DNA from: Gammaproteobacteria bacterium
Lineage (GTDB): Bacteria; Pseudomonadota; Gammaproteobacteria; Pseudomonadales; Pseudomonadaceae
Length of the DNA: 54,881 bases
Reading direction: 5' to 3'
NCBI GenBank assembly: GCA_023475025.1
Contig: JAMCWB010000007.1
Location: 1 to 54,881, forward strand
Position 1 is the stretch's first letter, and every line of letters begins with the position of its first letter. The notes under the pieces were generated by a model. That model saw nothing but the letters and a program-made list of their open reading frames with translations. It did no database searches and was not told the DNA's origin. Position numbers and translations under genes: made by a program. Of this stretch, positions 54,383 through 54,881 are shown piece after piece.

Positions 54383-54784
54383 ATGACTAACCTCAAGACA
54401 CTGACCGCTGCTGTTGCTCTGGCCACTTTTGGTATGGCGTCTAGCGCCGTCATGGCGCAAGCCAACGATCCGGCACAAGATCCTGCCCAACAGCAGTATG
54501 GTGCTGCTGAGCAACCAGCCGCTGCTGCTGCTCCGGTAAGCGACTCCGATCTGCAGAATTTTGTTGCTGCGGCTAATGAAGTCAGCGAAATTCGTGACGA
54601 GTTTACTGGCCGTCTGGAAGGTGTAGAAAGCCAGGAAGAAGCTCAGGCCCTGCAGCTTGAAGCCCAGGAAAAAATGGTTGAAGCCGTCGAGGCCTCAGGT
54701 ATTGATGTGACTCAGTACAATGAGATCGCCACTCGCCTGCAAGCTGATCCCGAGCTGCAAGAGCGTGCTGAAGCCATGAATTAA
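54383..54784 (+). CDS. DUF4168-like exported protein
   Basis: A 133-residue protein with a signal peptide (~1-25, ending VMAQA), an alanine/glutamine/proline-rich linker (~26-50) and a helical region (~52-132) with the DLQNFVAAANEVSEIRDEF and QYNEIATRLQADPELQERAE patterns, cited by their starts DLQNFVAAAN and QYNEIATRLQ. These fit DUF4168, a family of small exported proteins of unknown function. AAAGGAG at 54,370-54,376 gives a strong ribosome site. A strong terminator follows, so the gene is a single unit, perhaps controlled by the divergent two-component system. Confidence 0.82.
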   Translation: MTNLKTLTAAVALATFGMASSAVMAQANDPAQDPAQQQYGAAEQPAAAAAPVSDSDLQNFVAAANEVSEIRDEFTGRLEGVESQEEAQALQLEAQEKMVEAVEASGIDVTQYNEIATRLQADPELQERAEAMN

Positions 54785-54810
54785 GTTCGTGGTTCTGGCT
54801 GTAACAGTGA

Positions 54811-54844
54811 AACCGCCCGGCATTCGCCGGGCGGTTTTTTTTTT
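54811..54844 (+). terminator. Intrinsic terminator after the DUF4168-like gene
   Basis: ACCGCCCGGC and GCCGGGCGGT pair perfectly around a four-base loop and are followed by nine more T residues. It is the clearest terminator in the window. Confidence 0.96.
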
Positions 54845-54881
54845 GTGGTGCGCCAGGCATGGCGCGTAGCGCCGTGACAGG

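Overview
The window is a contiguous piece of chromosome from a gammaproteobacterium of the Pseudomonas lineage. The left third (queE-queC-tRNA-Lys-nadA-bepA-tusA-like-perM-bcp-gcvR-dapA-bamC-MBL-purC) keeps the gene order I know from Pseudomonas genomes, and many proteins read as close Pseudomonas homologues. A halotolerant or marine Halopseudomonas-like member is a reasonable guess, but the species cannot be fixed from sequence alone. I see no integrase, transposase, phage gene, CRISPR array or rRNA.

Layout. (1) 1-10,051: housekeeping block covering queuosine precursor synthesis, tRNA-Lys, quinolinate synthase, an outer-membrane quality-control protease, a permease, a peroxiredoxin, a GcvR-type regulator, lysine synthesis, a Bam subunit and purine synthesis. 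(2) 10,102-14,747: a redoxin/2-oxoglutarate oxygenase fusion, a Tat-dependent PhoX-type phosphatase, a lone TatA-family gene, and a hydrolase lipoprotein gene broken by an in-frame TAG. (3) 15,180-26,750: a complete type II secretion operon gspC-gspN closed by a repeat-rich lipoprotein gene. (4) 27,016-35,828: rdgC, tRNA-Val, tRNA-Asp, an FKBP-type isomerase lipoprotein, the tail-specific protease, a quinone reductase, an RhlG-like reductase and arginine decarboxylase. (5) 35,875-44,417: signalling region with a small beta-barrel gene (also with an in-frame TAG), a GGDEF protein with a ruined active site but intact I-site, a chemoreceptor behind a consensus FliA promoter, an epoxide-hydrolase-like enzyme, a large Cache/HD-GYP protein and a membrane-anchored BLUF photoreceptor. 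(6) 44,530-54,784: PlsC acyltransferase, an unknown protein, a MacA-MacB-TolC type efflux operon, a VOC-family protein, an NtrC-type two-component system and a secreted DUF4168-like protein with a possible sigma-54 promoter.

How the parts fit. The Tat pathway and the type II system together could move folded enzymes out of the cell, which agrees with a Tat-signal phosphatase and an extra TatA beside the gsp operon. Region 5 combines flagellar-regulon, c-di-GMP and blue-light modules.

The least explained signals are two copies of a structured, covarying palindromic element (40,706-40,818 and 45,846-45,953), two genes with single in-frame amber codons in otherwise intact exported proteins, two inverted pairs of DnaA-box-like sites on either side of the rdgC-fklB segment, and the TM-anchored BLUF gene overlapping the HD-GYP gene tail to tail.
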